From Dehalococcoidia bacterium (lineage in GTDB: Bacteria; Chloroflexota; Dehalococcoidia; SM23-28-2; RBG-16-64-32), in NCBI GenBank assembly GCA_030649945.1, contig JAUSFE010000048.1:1-36552 (forward strand): 36,552 bases of DNA. The letters are read 5' to 3'. A program made the position numbers and the translations under genes. Position 1 is the first letter of the stretch, and each line of letters starts with the position of its first letter. Below are positions 1 through 7,084 of the stretch, in pieces. The notes below the pieces were generated by a model. That model worked only from the letters and a program-made list of their open reading frames with translations, had not been told where the DNA came from and made no database searches.

Positions 1-412
1 CGGCGGCGAGCCCGCCGAACTCGAACAGGCACTCGTCGGCGGTGCCGAAGGCGATGGGGACGCAGGCGGCGGCACGGAGGTCCATCCCCTCCGGGACGGG
101 CCAGGTCTGCATCGCCGCCACGGAGACGAGCTCGGCGTGGGAGCCGGACGGCATTACCGCCACCACCGCCTGACCGGCCGCGCGGTCGCTCACGTTCTCC
201 CCCACCTCGCGGATGACGCCGGCGCACTGGTAGCCGACGATGTGCGGGCGCGAGGGCATCTCGCCGCCGGCGCGATTGAGGACGTCGCCGCCCTCAATGC
301 TGATCGCCTTCACCTCGATGAGGACGCCGCCGGCGCGGCATTGCGGGTCGGGCACGTCCTCGTAGCGGAAGACGTCCGGGGCGCCGGTCTCGTAGTAAAC
401 TGCGGCTTTCAT
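1..412 (-). CDS. Zinc-independent alcohol dehydrogenase / quinone oxidoreductase family protein, 5' part only
   Basis: The gene reads out of the left window edge; 137 N-terminal residues are visible. It starts MKAAVYYETG and continues with the GroES-like fold of the medium-chain dehydrogenase/reductase family (substrate-binding N-terminal domain, with motifs such as HIVGYQCAGVI and GENV near residues 57-75). The NADPH-binding Rossmann domain would lie outside the window. I see no catalytic-zinc Cys/His set in the visible part, so a quinone-oxidoreductase (NADPH-dependent enone/quinone reductase) type is likelier than a zinc alcohol dehydrogenase. The ATG at 412-410 is preceded by GGGAGG about five bases upstream, which fixes the start. 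It runs in the same direction as the thiolase, separated by a 133-base gap full of hairpins. The exact substrate cannot be told. Confidence 0.8.
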   Translation of the reverse strand, partial: MKAAVYYETGAPDVFRYEDVPDPQCRAGGVLIEVKAISIEGGDVLNRAGGEMPSRPHIVGYQCAGVIREVGENVSDRAAGQAVVAVMPSGSHAELVSVAAMQTWPVPEGMDLRAAACVPIAFGTADECLFEFGGLAA

Positions 413-430
413 GTGGGCCTCCCATTCAGG

Positions 431-533
431 GTAGGGGCGAGCGCGCTGCGCCCCTACGATCTCTTTCCTTGGGACAGGCTTCAGCCTGTCCACACCTTCG
501 CGTCTGCAGGCAGGGCCAGAGCCCTGCAGCTAC
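431..533. repeat. Cluster of three REP-like hairpins
   Basis: Three perfect small inverted repeats lie in the gap between thiolase and oxidoreductase genes. At 431-457 GTAGGGGCG and CGCCCCTAC enclose a 9-base loop. At 472-491 GGACAGGCT and AGCCTGTCC enclose TC. At 510-527 GCAGGGC and GCCCTGC enclose CAGA, and are followed by CTAC (GTAG on the other strand). GTAG or GTGG at a hairpin foot is the signature tetranucleotide of REP elements mobilised by RAYT transposases, one of which is encoded at 4324-4887. They could also attenuate read-through from the thiolase transcript. Confidence 0.65.
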
Positions 534-545
534 GTGCGTCTTGCC

Positions 546-1700
546 CTAGTCCAACCGCTCGATGATCGTGGCGGTGCCGAGGCCGCCGCCGCAGCACATG
601 AGCTGCATGCCGTAGCGGCCGCCGCTGCGCTCCAGCTCGTGCAGGAGCGTGGTCATCAGGCGGGCGCCGGTGGCGCCGAGGGGGTGGCCGAGGGCGATGG
701 CGCCGCCGTTCACGTTCACCTTGCTCATGTCGGGGCCGATCTCGCGCTTCCACGCCAGCACGACCGCGGCGAAGGCCTCGTTAATCTCGACCAGGTCAAT
801 GTCCTTCAACTCGAGCCCGGCGTGCTTCAGCACCTTGGGCGTCGCCGTAATCGGGCCCGTGAGCATCAGCACCGGCTCCGAGCCGACGACGGCCTGGCCG
901 GCGATGCGGGCGCGCGGCTTCAGGCCCAGCTCATCCGCCTTCTCGCGCGCCATCAGCAGCACCGCGGCCGCGCCGTCCGTGATCTGCGAGGAGTTGCCGG
1001 CGTGGTGGACGCCGTCCGCCCGGAAGGAGGGCTGCAGACCGGCCAGCTTCTCGAGGGAGGTATCGCGGATCCCCTCGTCCGTCTTGATGGTGGTGGGCAG
1101 GCCTTCCAGCTTCACGTCCACGGGCAGGATCTCGCGGTCGAAGCGGCCCTCGTCGCGGGCGCGCTTCGCCTTCTCGTAGCTGGCCAGCGCGAACTCGTCC
1201 GCCTCCTGCCGCGTGATGCCCCACTTGCTCGCGATCTCCTCCGCGGAAACGCCCTGCGGCGTCAGCGGGTACTTGTTCATCAGCTCGGCCGTGAAGGGCA
1301 CTCCCGGCCCCTGCATGGCGTTGGCCCCCAGGGGCACGCGCGACATGGACTCCACGCCGCCGCCGATGGTGATGTCGCAGACGCCCGACTGCACCAGGTT
1401 CGCCGCGAAGTGGATGGCCTGCTGGCTGGAGCCGCACTGCCGGTCCACGGTGGTCGCCGGCACTTCGTACGGGAAGTCCGCCGTCAGAAGGACGTTGCGG
1501 GCCACGTTCACACCCTGCTCGCCCACCTGATCCACGCAGCCGAACACGACGTCCTCCACCATGGAGGCCTTGATGCCCGCGCGGCGGACCACCTCGTTCA
1601 GGACCAGCGCGCCCAGGTTCACCGGGTGGATGCCGGACAGCACGCCGCCGCGCCGGCCCATGGGCGTGCGCACCGCCTCTACGATCACGACTTCTCTCAT
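546..1700 (-). CDS. Acetyl-CoA acetyltransferase (thiolase)
   Basis: This 384-residue protein is full length for a thiolase of the acetyl-CoA acetyltransferase / 3-ketoacyl-CoA thiolase family. These cytoplasmic enzymes cleave 3-ketoacyl-CoA with CoA or condense two acetyl-CoA. The nucleophile Cys89 sits in RQCGSSQQA. NEAF (307-310) and the His in GHPLGATG (His339) are present, as is the C-terminal CCGGGLG with the second catalytic Cys (Cys369). The ATG at 1700-1698 has AAGGAGG six bases upstream. With EtfAB further along the window it fits beta-oxidation or a related acyl-CoA pathway, but degradative and biosynthetic thiolases cannot be separated here. A heptamer repeat and an extended -10 box lie just upstream. 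Confidence 0.93.
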   Translation of the reverse strand: MREVVIVEAVRTPMGRRGGVLSGIHPVNLGALVLNEVVRRAGIKASMVEDVVFGCVDQVGEQGVNVARNVLLTADFPYEVPATTVDRQCGSSQQAIHFAANLVQSGVCDITIGGGVESMSRVPLGANAMQGPGVPFTAELMNKYPLTPQGVSAEEIASKWGITRQEADEFALASYEKAKRARDEGRFDREILPVDVKLEGLPTTIKTDEGIRDTSLEKLAGLQPSFRADGVHHAGNSSQITDGAAAVLLMAREKADELGLKPRARIAGQAVVGSEPVLMLTGPITATPKVLKHAGLELKDIDLVEINEAFAAVVLAWKREIGPDMSKVNVNGGAIALGHPLGATGARLMTTLLHELERSGGRYGMQLMCCGGGLGTATIIERLD

Positions 1701-1729
1701 GGGGACCTCCTTCGGGTTCAGACGCTCCT

Positions 1730-1738
1730 ATTCTAGCA
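1730..1738 (-). promoter_or_regulatory. Extended -10 promoter element for the thiolase gene
   Basis: On the minus strand the sequence is TGCTAGAAT, an extended -10 box (TGn plus a near-consensus hexamer). It is placed to start transcription about 23 bases before the thiolase ATG. No -35 hexamer is clear: that position is occupied by the heptamer repeat at 1738-1758. Confidence 0.5.
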
Positions 1739-1758
1739 GTGGGGAGTGGGGAGTGGGC
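1738..1758. repeat. Heptamer short tandem repeat (AGTGGGG)3
   Basis: Three head-to-tail units AGTGGGG, AGTGGGG, AGTGGGC. The unit is the same kind as the CCCCA(A/G)T short tandem repeats (STRR) described in filamentous cyanobacteria. It lies upstream of the thiolase -10 box. Confidence 0.7.
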
Positions 1759-1800
1759 TACGACCCTGCGGCACTGGCAGCGTCGCTCCGCTCGCGGGGC

Positions 1801-2337
1801 TCAGCGGAGGACGTAGCGCCACCCCGGCTGCCATTGAAATGGGGCGGTAACGACATCCTCGGGAGAGACTCCGTCGAGCAGGTGGTCCAGCGCGAAGCGC
1901 GTGGCGGCGTGTCCGATGACTACGACACGCTTGCCGTCCCACCCGCGGGAGACGTCGTCCAGAAAGTCCCGGACGCGCTCAATGACCTGGCGATAGCTCT
2001 CTCCACCGGGAAACGGGTCGTCGATGTGCCGCGACCGCTCGGCCTGGAGCACCGCAACCGGCATACCGTTCAGCGTGCCGTAGTTGCACTCGCGCAGGCG
2101 CCAATCGCTGTGGATCGGGATGCCGGAGCCTCCGAACGCGATCTCAGTCGTATCTACGGCACGCCGCAGGTCAGACGTGAACACCGCGTCAGCGCCTTCC
2201 GCGCGCCGGCGCTCTCCCAGCTCTTTCGCGAGCCGCTTTCCCGTCTCAGAGAGGCAACCGTGTAGCCAGCCCGTAGCAATGCCGCGCTCATTGTCGAGGC
2301 TGATCGAGTGCGTCTCGAATACGATTTCAACGCCCAA
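1801..2337 (-). CDS. Histidine phosphatase (phosphoglycerate mutase-like) family protein
   Basis: A 178-residue protein of the histidine phosphatase superfamily, which uses a phosphohistidine intermediate to hydrolyse or transfer phosphate. The N-terminal block is FETHSISLDNERG, so catalytic His10 is present but the usual RHG is read as THS. The following GWLHGCLSETG matches the GxxDxxLTxxG block. SDLRRA (55-60), the RE pair (82-83) and the second catalytic His (His143 in IGHAATR) are all present. I chose the TTG at 2337-2335: homologs start at this level and GAGGAA lies about 8 bases upstream. The longer frame to 2445 reads into the neighbouring VOC gene and has no family similarity. Substrate unknown. 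Confidence 0.82.
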   Translation of the reverse strand: MGVEIVFETHSISLDNERGIATGWLHGCLSETGKRLAKELGERRRAEGADAVFTSDLRRAVDTTEIAFGGSGIPIHSDWRLRECNYGTLNGMPVAVLQAERSRHIDDPFPGGESYRQVIERVRDFLDDVSRGWDGKRVVVIGHAATRFALDHLLDGVSPEDVVTAPFQWQPGWRYVLR

Positions 2338-2350
2338 AGTTCTTGGTTCC

Positions 2351-3166
2351 TCAACTGAAGTCGATGAAGGCCAGCGGCACGCCGCAGGCGCCGGAGTGGT
2401 GGACGCTGACGATGCGCCCGCCCTGCAGCGCCGGGTGCGGCTCACCGATCGGGTACCCTTTGGCCTTCAGCGACGCCGTCAGACCGTCGATGTCCGTCAC
2501 CTCTAGCGCCAGGCCGGCGATGCGGCCGGAGTCCGGCTCGCCGCCCTCCCTGGGGCCGATCACCTCGATGACGACGTCGCCGGGGCGCAGGAAGGCAAAC
2601 TGGTGCGTGCCGCGCTCCATCGTGCGCTTCGTGGGCACTCCGAAGTACGACTGAAAGCGCCCGCAGGCCGCGCCCACGTCCGGCACCCGCAGGACCACGT
2701 GGTCGATGCGCTTGACGCCGCTCCGCCCGAGGCGGACGCCGCCCGCCTCCGGCCGGTCCTGAGCGGGGCCGAAGGGCTGTACCACCTCCAGCAGCGCGCC
2801 ATCGCAGGCCAGGGGCGCCAGGTAGGCGAGGCGGCCCGTGAAGCCGTCGCGGGGCTCGTGGTCCGTCAGCGGCGCGCCGAGGTCGCGCAGCCGCTCCACA
2901 TCTCCGTCGACGTCGTCGCTCCACAGCGCCAGGTGGTGAAGGCCCTCGCCGCGCTCCGCGATGTGCTTGGCGAACGGCGAATTGGTGGTCACCGGCTCCA
3001 GCACCTCCAGGTAGCTGCGCCCGGCCGCCAGCAGCGCTGCCCGCACGCCGCGCGCCGGGACCGCGCCCTCCTTCACCAGCGGCAACCCCAGAGCGTCCCG
3101 GTACAGCGCGTAAGCGGCCTCCAGGCTGCGCACGGCGATGCCGACGTGGTGCACGTCCAGGATCAC
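2351..3166 (-). CDS. Two-module VOC (glyoxalase/bleomycin-resistance fold) protein
   Basis: A 271-residue protein with two vicinal-oxygen-chelate modules. Module 1 (about 1-130) begins LDVHHVGIAV and resembles methylmalonyl-CoA epimerase/glyoxalase; likely metal ligands are His6/7, Glu54, His77/78 and Glu127. Module 2 (about 151-271) begins IDHVVLRV with His156 and Glu201. VOC proteins catalyse metal-dependent epimerisation, isomerisation or dioxygenation; which one cannot be decided here. I placed the start at GTG 3166, because the frame upstream to 3358 has no family similarity and a TGCTACAAT extended -10 ends only six bases before this GTG, suggesting a leaderless mRNA. Residues 131-141 (FGPAQDR core) are encoded by a copy of a repeat found elsewhere in intergenic DNA. 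The histidine phosphatase starts 13 bases downstream. Confidence 0.85.
   Translation of the reverse strand: MILDVHHVGIAVRSLEAAYALYRDALGLPLVKEGAVPARGVRAALLAAGRSYLEVLEPVTTNSPFAKHIAERGEGLHHLALWSDDVDGDVERLRDLGAPLTDHEPRDGFTGRLAYLAPLACDGALLEVVQPFGPAQDRPEAGGVRLGRSGVKRIDHVVLRVPDVGAACGRFQSYFGVPTKRTMERGTHQFAFLRPGDVVIEVIGPREGGEPDSGRIAGLALEVTDIDGLTASLKAKGYPIGEPHPALQGGRIVSVHHSGACGVPLAFIDFS
2757..2778. repeat. Copy of the CTGAGCG...GAAGG repeat inside a coding sequence
   Basis: The plus strand reads TCCTGAGCGGGGCCGAAGG, matching the intergenic repeats at 17115-17131 and 33515-33532. Here it is in frame and forms the linker between the two VOC modules. Confidence 0.6.
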
Positions 3167-3172
3167 AGGGGG

Positions 3173-3181
3173 ATTGTAGCA
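3173..3181 (-). promoter_or_regulatory. Extended -10 box of the VOC gene, leaderless type
   Basis: The minus strand reads TGCTACAAT followed by six bases and then the GTG start. The expected transcription start falls on or next to the start codon. No Shine-Dalgarno and no good -35 are visible. Confidence 0.5.
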
Positions 3182-3335
3182 GACCCCGCCCCGTGCCCCG
3201 CCCCGGAGCATTGGAGCATCAGAGCACCTGCACACGGACCACCGCCACGGCACCAGACTGTGTAGACGGCCGCCGCCGGCCTTTACTTCCGCGCGCGGAT
3301 GCCGGTAAGCTCTGCCCTGCATTCCAGGAGTAGCC

Positions 3336-4217
3336 TTGCACCCCGACGATACGTTCAACCACGAATACGCCGACCTCGCCGGCCTGCGCTACCACTACGT
3401 CCGCGAAGGGGCCGGCACGCCGCTCCTGCTCGTCCACGGCTGGCCCGGCTTCTACTACGAGTGGCATCTGAACATCGGGCCCCTGTCGCAGCATTTCGAT
3501 GTGGTGGCGCCCGACATGCGCGGCTACGCCTACACCGATAAGCCGGACCTGGCTCCCGAGACCGGGTACACCCCGGCCGCCTTCGCCGGGGACATCCGGG
3601 CCCTCCTGGACCACCTGGGCTGGCAGAAGGCGAACATCGTCACGCATGACTTCGGCGCCGTCTGGGTGCAGGAGTTCGCCCGCACCTTCCGGGACCGCGT
3701 GGACAAGCTGGTGATGTTCAACCCGCCGTACGCCGGCATCGGCATGCGCTGGCTGGCGCCCGGCCACGTGCCCCAGGTCTGGTACCAAATGTTCCACCAG
3801 CTGCCCTGGGCGGAGGACCTTGTGGGCTCCAGCCGCCGGGCCACGGAGCTGTACGTCCGCCACTTCCTCTCGCACTGGTCGTATGACAAGGACCTGTGGA
3901 CGGACGCCGAGATAGCGCAGTACGTGGAGGCGTTCTCCCAGCCGGGCGCCATCCGCGGCGGCTTCAACTGCTACCGCGCGGCCTTCCGCACCATGGGCCA
4001 GGGGCCGCAGGGGGACCCCAAGATCTACGCGCCGACGCTGGTGCTGTGGGGCGACAGCGACGCCGTCCTGCCCCTGGCCTGGAGCGACAAGCTGGGCGAC
4101 TTCTTCCCCAACCTCACCTTCCGCAAGGTGGAGAAGGCGGGGCACTTCCTGATGCGGGAGAAGCCGGACCTTGTGAACGAGGCGATAGCGGAGTTCGTGC
4201 TGGGGGAGGAGAAGTGA
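3336..4217 (+). CDS. Epoxide-hydrolase-like alpha/beta hydrolase
   Basis: A 293-residue alpha/beta hydrolase of the epoxide hydrolase / haloalkane dehalogenase branch. The oxyanion motif HGWPG is at 34-38. The nucleophile is Asp105 within THDFGA, not a Ser, which favours epoxide hydrolase or dehalogenase chemistry through an alkyl-enzyme ester. The acid is probably Asp240 or Asp242 (WGDSD) and the base is His270 (AGHF). The tyrosine-rich cap region (about 130-215) fits epoxide hydrolases. The start is TTG at 3336 with CAGGAG five bases upstream. The enzyme is soluble, with no signal peptide. It may be transcribed alone; the next gene, a transposase, is 106 bases downstream across REP repeats. 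Confidence 0.85.
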   Translation: MHPDDTFNHEYADLAGLRYHYVREGAGTPLLLVHGWPGFYYEWHLNIGPLSQHFDVVAPDMRGYAYTDKPDLAPETGYTPAAFAGDIRALLDHLGWQKANIVTHDFGAVWVQEFARTFRDRVDKLVMFNPPYAGIGMRWLAPGHVPQVWYQMFHQLPWAEDLVGSSRRATELYVRHFLSHWSYDKDLWTDAEIAQYVEAFSQPGAIRGGFNCYRAAFRTMGQGPQGDPKIYAPTLVLWGDSDAVLPLAWSDKLGDFFPNLTFRKVEKAGHFLMREKPDLVNEAIAEFVLGEEK

Positions 4218-4269
4218 TGGCGCCCTGCACGCAATACCGGCGGCAACCCGCACGTCCGCGTGTTCAATG

Positions 4270-4310
4270 CAGGCGGGAACCTTGTAGGCGGGAACCTTCA
4301 GGTCCCCGCG
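4270..4310 (+). repeat. REP element(s) upstream of the RAYT gene
   Basis: A truncated unit GCAGGCGGGAACCTT is followed by a full one: GTAG (4284-4287) then the hairpin GCGGGAACCT-TC-AGGTCCCCGC (4288-4309, one mismatch). The GTAG head and the hairpin match the classical REP layout. The orientation is opposite to the copies downstream of the transposase. Confidence 0.75.
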
Positions 4311-4323
4311 CAACAACGCCACG

Positions 4324-4887
4324 ATGAAACGAATTCGCCTCGCTCCGGAGGCATACCGCCTCGGTCACGCATTCTCGGTCACCATTACAACGGCGAATCG
4401 CGCCGGCCTCTTCGCCCGCGCCGATGCGGCCGACCTCTGCCTGGAACTCCCTCAGGCATCGGTAGCAAAACACAATGCCGCCCTCTTCGCCTACTGTCTG
4501 ATGCCTGATCACCTCCACATGCTCGTCGCGCTCCCCGAGGCTGAGAGCCTCGTCGCCTTCGTCAAGCACGTCAAGCAGACGACCTCTTACCACCTGCAAC
4601 GACTCCTGGGCCATGACACGAACGCATGGCAGGCGAGCTTCTACGACCACGCGCTGCGCGGTGAAGAAGCACTGCCGGACGTCGAGGAGTACATTTTCAG
4701 CAACCCCGTCCGTGCGGGGCTCGTTGCCCAGGCAAGCGATTACCCTTACTCCGGGTCCCGTGACTGGACCAACGTCCTCTTGTCGGGACCTAAAGGTTCC
4801 GACCTACAACGGACCTTGTCGGGATCTGAAGGTTCCGACCTACAACGGAGCACTAAAGGTTCCGACCTACGAAGGAGCATGCCGTGA
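4324..4887 (+). CDS. REP-associated tyrosine transposase (RAYT, Y1_Tnp family)
   Basis: A 187-residue single-strand DNA transposase of the IS200-like Y1 superfamily, RAYT branch. The HUH-type metal motif is His63-Leu-His65 in MPDHLHML. FYDHALR (106-112) and YIFSNPVRAGLV (123-134) are the usual C-terminal blocks; Tyr123 is the probable catalytic tyrosine. RAYTs cut and join REP hairpins headed by GTAG, and such hairpins flank this gene in inverted orientation. The conserved domain ends near residue 148; the last ~35 residues (three rough SGxxGSDLQR units) are only translated REP DNA. No Shine-Dalgarno is obvious. The stop overlaps the next gene's GTG by four bases. RAYTs are usually single-copy and domesticated, so this gene may be retained rather than a recent insertion. 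Confidence 0.93.
   Translation: MKRIRLAPEAYRLGHAFSVTITTANRAGLFARADAADLCLELPQASVAKHNAALFAYCLMPDHLHMLVALPEAESLVAFVKHVKQTTSYHLQRLLGHDTNAWQASFYDHALRGEEALPDVEEYIFSNPVRAGLVAQASDYPYSGSRDWTNVLLSGPKGSDLQRTLSGSEGSDLQRSTKGSDLRRSMP
4780..4875 (-). repeat. Three tandem REP elements at the 3' end of the RAYT gene
   Basis: Copies at 4780-4815, 4816-4848 and a truncated one at 4852-4875. Each has the hairpin GTCGGGACCT-AA-AGGTTCCGAC (with G-T wobbles or small changes) followed by CTAC, which is GTAG on the minus strand. The reverse complement matches the upstream unit at 4284-4309. The tail of the last copy (GAAGGAGC) provides the ribosome-binding site of the following gene. Confidence 0.8.
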
Positions 4888-5906
4888 AACTGGAGACCGC
4901 CCTAGTCGCCCCCAGCATCCAGGCCTACGCCGAGCAGGCGCGCCGGATTGAGGATGCCGGCTACGACTCCGTGATCGCCCCGGAGGCGGGACACGACCCC
5001 TTCCTGCCGCTGATGGTTGTGGCGGAGCACACGCAGCGGCTGAGGTTCGGGACGGGCGTGGCCATCGCCTTCCCGCGCAGCCCGTTCGTTACCGCCCAGC
5101 TGGCGTGGGACCTGCAACGCTACTCCGGCGGCCGCTTCCTGCTGGGCCTGGGCACCCAGGTCAAGGGCCACAACGAGCGGCGCTACTCCACCGCCTGGCC
5201 CTCGCCGCCCGGCCCGCGCCTGCGGGAGTACATCCTCTGCCTCAAGGCCATCTTCAACTCGTTCCAGACCAACGCCCGGCCCGAGTTCCAGGGCAAGCAC
5301 TACCAGTTCACGCTCATCTCGCCTTTCTTCAACCCCGGGCCGAACCAGGACGCGCACGTCCCCATCTACATCTCCGCCGTCAACCGCTACAACTGCCGGC
5401 TCGTGGGAGAGCTCTGCGACGGCATTCGCATGCACGGCTTCAACACGCTCAAGTACACGAAGGAGGTGATCCTGCCCGCCATCAAGGAGGGCGCCGAGAA
5501 GGCGGGCCGCAAGCTCTCGGACATCGATCTCGTGGGCGGAACCTTCGTCGTCACCGGCAAGAACGAGGAGGAGGTGGAGAAGAACAAGGCGCCGGCGCGG
5601 CAGCAGCTGTCCTTCTACGCCTCCACGCGCGTGTACCACCCGGTCCTGGCGGTGCACGGCTGGCAGGAGGCCGGCGAGCGGCTGTTCCGGCTCTCGATGG
5701 AAGGCAAGTGGCCGGAGATGGCGACGGGCATCAGCGACGAGATGCTGGCGGAGTTCGCCATCGTCGGCACCTACGACGAGCTGCTGCCGAAGATCAAGGC
5801 GCGCTTCGGCGGACTGGTGACCACGCTGAACTTCGGCTTCGGCGCGCGCACACCAGACGAACAGGAGCGGCTGAGCCACATCTTGGGCGAGCTGAAGAAG
5901 CTCTAG
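4884..5906 (+). CDS. LLM-class F420-dependent oxidoreductase
   Basis: A 340-residue TIM-barrel protein of the luciferase-like monooxygenase superfamily, in the group that mostly uses coenzyme F420. Family blocks seen: an N-terminal strand then AEQARRIEDAGYDSV (15-29), FGTGVAIAFPRSPF (about 54-67), DLQRYSGGRFLLGLGTQV (about 75-92) and a C-terminal domain that starts near a TxDELxxxI-like block. The hydride donor cannot be proven from sequence; FMN-using relatives exist. The GTG start at 4884 overlaps the RAYT stop by four bases, with GAAGGAG at 4871-4877 as the ribosome site, supplied by the last REP copy. It is probably co-transcribed with the transposase or driven from a promoter inside it. 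Substrate unknown. Confidence 0.88.
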   Translation: MKLETALVAPSIQAYAEQARRIEDAGYDSVIAPEAGHDPFLPLMVVAEHTQRLRFGTGVAIAFPRSPFVTAQLAWDLQRYSGGRFLLGLGTQVKGHNERRYSTAWPSPPGPRLREYILCLKAIFNSFQTNARPEFQGKHYQFTLISPFFNPGPNQDAHVPIYISAVNRYNCRLVGELCDGIRMHGFNTLKYTKEVILPAIKEGAEKAGRKLSDIDLVGGTFVVTGKNEEEVEKNKAPARQQLSFYASTRVYHPVLAVHGWQEAGERLFRLSMEGKWPEMATGISDEMLAEFAIVGTYDELLPKIKARFGGLVTTLNFGFGARTPDEQERLSHILGELKKL

Positions 5907-5945
5907 CGGGGCTGGAGCGTCAGGGCATGGCAGCATGGCCGCTAT

Positions 5946-6200
5946 AACCCCGGGGGGTCAGGCTCTTAGCCTGACCCAGGGCATGGGTAGGGCCGAGGCT
6001 GGCACTAAGGCATTGGAGCATGGCCGCTAACCCCGGGGGGTCAGGCTCTTAGCCTGACACGGGGCATGAGCGGGGCCGAGGCTGGCACCAAGGCATTGGA
6101 GTCATGGCATGGCCGCCAACCCCGGGGGGTCAGGCTCTTAGCCTGACACGGGGCATGGGCAGGGCCGAGGCTGGCACCAAGGCATTGGAGGCATGGCATG
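5946..6200. repeat. Three-copy tandem repeat of 83-89 bp with an internal hairpin
   Basis: Copies begin at 5946, 6029 and 6118 (AACCCCGGGGGGTCAGGCT...), and each ends in GGCATTGGAG(G)CATGG. Each has a perfect GTCAGGCT-CTT-AGCCTGAC stem-loop (5957-5975, 6040-6058, 6129-6147). The repeat fills the gap between the LLM gene and the alpha/beta hydrolase. The final copy supplies the GGAGG and the ATG context of the hydrolase gene. Confidence 0.85.
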
Positions 6201-7082
6201 GCAGCATCCATGAGTGAGCCCGTTGACGGCTACCTGACGGCCCGGGGCATCCGCCTGCACTACCTGGACTGGGGCGGCGCCGGCCCGCCGCTGCTCCTGC
6301 TCCACGGCCTGGCCTCTAACGCGCACATCTGGGACCTGACGGCGCCGTACCTGGCGTCCCGCTTCCGCGCGCTGGCGGTGGACCAGCGGGGCCACGGCCG
6401 CAGCGACAAGCCGGACGGCGAAGACGCCTACACCTTCGCGGAGGTCACGGCGGACCTCGCCGCGCTCGTCGCTGCCCTCGGCCTGGGGCGGCCGGTGGTC
6501 GCCGGCCACTCCTGGGGCGGCGGCGTGGCCGCGCAGTTCGCCGCCGATCACCCCCGGCTGGCGGCGGCGATCGTCCTCGTCGACGGCGGTTTCGCGCAGC
6601 TTTCGTCCGCGGAGGGGATGACCTGGGAGAAGGCGGAGGAGATGATGCGCCCGCCGGACATCGACGGCGTCAAGGTGGACGTGTTCCTGCGCATGGCGCG
6701 CCTGTGGCCGGACGTCAAGGACATCTGGAGCGAGCAGCTGGGGCAGATGATCCTCACCAACTTCGAGATCGTGGACGGCCGCATCTACAGGCGGCTGCCG
6801 ATTGCGAAACACATGAAAATCGTGCGGGCGATCTGGGACCAGGACACGTCCGGCCTGTGGCAGCGCATTGAGTGCCCGGTGCTGATGGTGCCGGCGATCT
6901 CCAGTGACAGCGCGGCACGCCCCGGCTGGAATGAGCGCAAGCTCCAGGGCATAGAGGATGCGCGCGGGAAGCTGCGCGACGCCACGGTGCACGTGATGAC
7001 GGACACTATTCACGACATCCCGGTCCAGCGTCCCAGGGAGCTGGCGGAGGCGATTATCGGTTTTGCGGCGCGGCTGGCCTAG
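6198..7082 (+). CDS. Alpha/beta hydrolase (serine type)
   Basis: A 294-residue soluble alpha/beta hydrolase. The HGLAS oxyanion motif is at 36-40, the nucleophile elbow GHSWGG gives Ser105, the probable acid is Asp237 and the base is His272 (TIHDIP). An RGHGRSDKP block (64-72) is typical of the esterase / C-C hydrolase / proline-iminopeptidase-like group, so the substrate cannot be named. I kept the ATG at 6198 because GGAGG lies six bases upstream; an in-frame ATG at 6210 (MSEPVDG) is a possible alternative. It ends convergently with the AAA ATPase gene across a long inverted repeat. Confidence 0.85.
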   Translation: MAASMSEPVDGYLTARGIRLHYLDWGGAGPPLLLLHGLASNAHIWDLTAPYLASRFRALAVDQRGHGRSDKPDGEDAYTFAEVTADLAALVAALGLGRPVVAGHSWGGGVAAQFAADHPRLAAAIVLVDGGFAQLSSAEGMTWEKAEEMMRPPDIDGVKVDVFLRMARLWPDVKDIWSEQLGQMILTNFEIVDGRIYRRLPIAKHMKIVRAIWDQDTSGLWQRIECPVLMVPAISSDSAARPGWNERKLQGIEDARGKLRDATVHVMTDTIHDIPVQRPRELAEAIIGFAARLA

Positions 7083-7084
7083 CC

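Noticed and set aside
534..1736. Long open frame on the plus strand opposite the thiolase gene
   Set aside because: It is the antisense shadow of a high-GC gene; the translation is Arg/Ala/His-rich with no family similarity, while the minus frame has all thiolase motifs.
4324..4887. Complete IS200/IS605 insertion sequence
   Set aside because: There is no tnpB, no IS200-type ends, and the flanks are GTAG-headed REPs, which fits RAYT instead.
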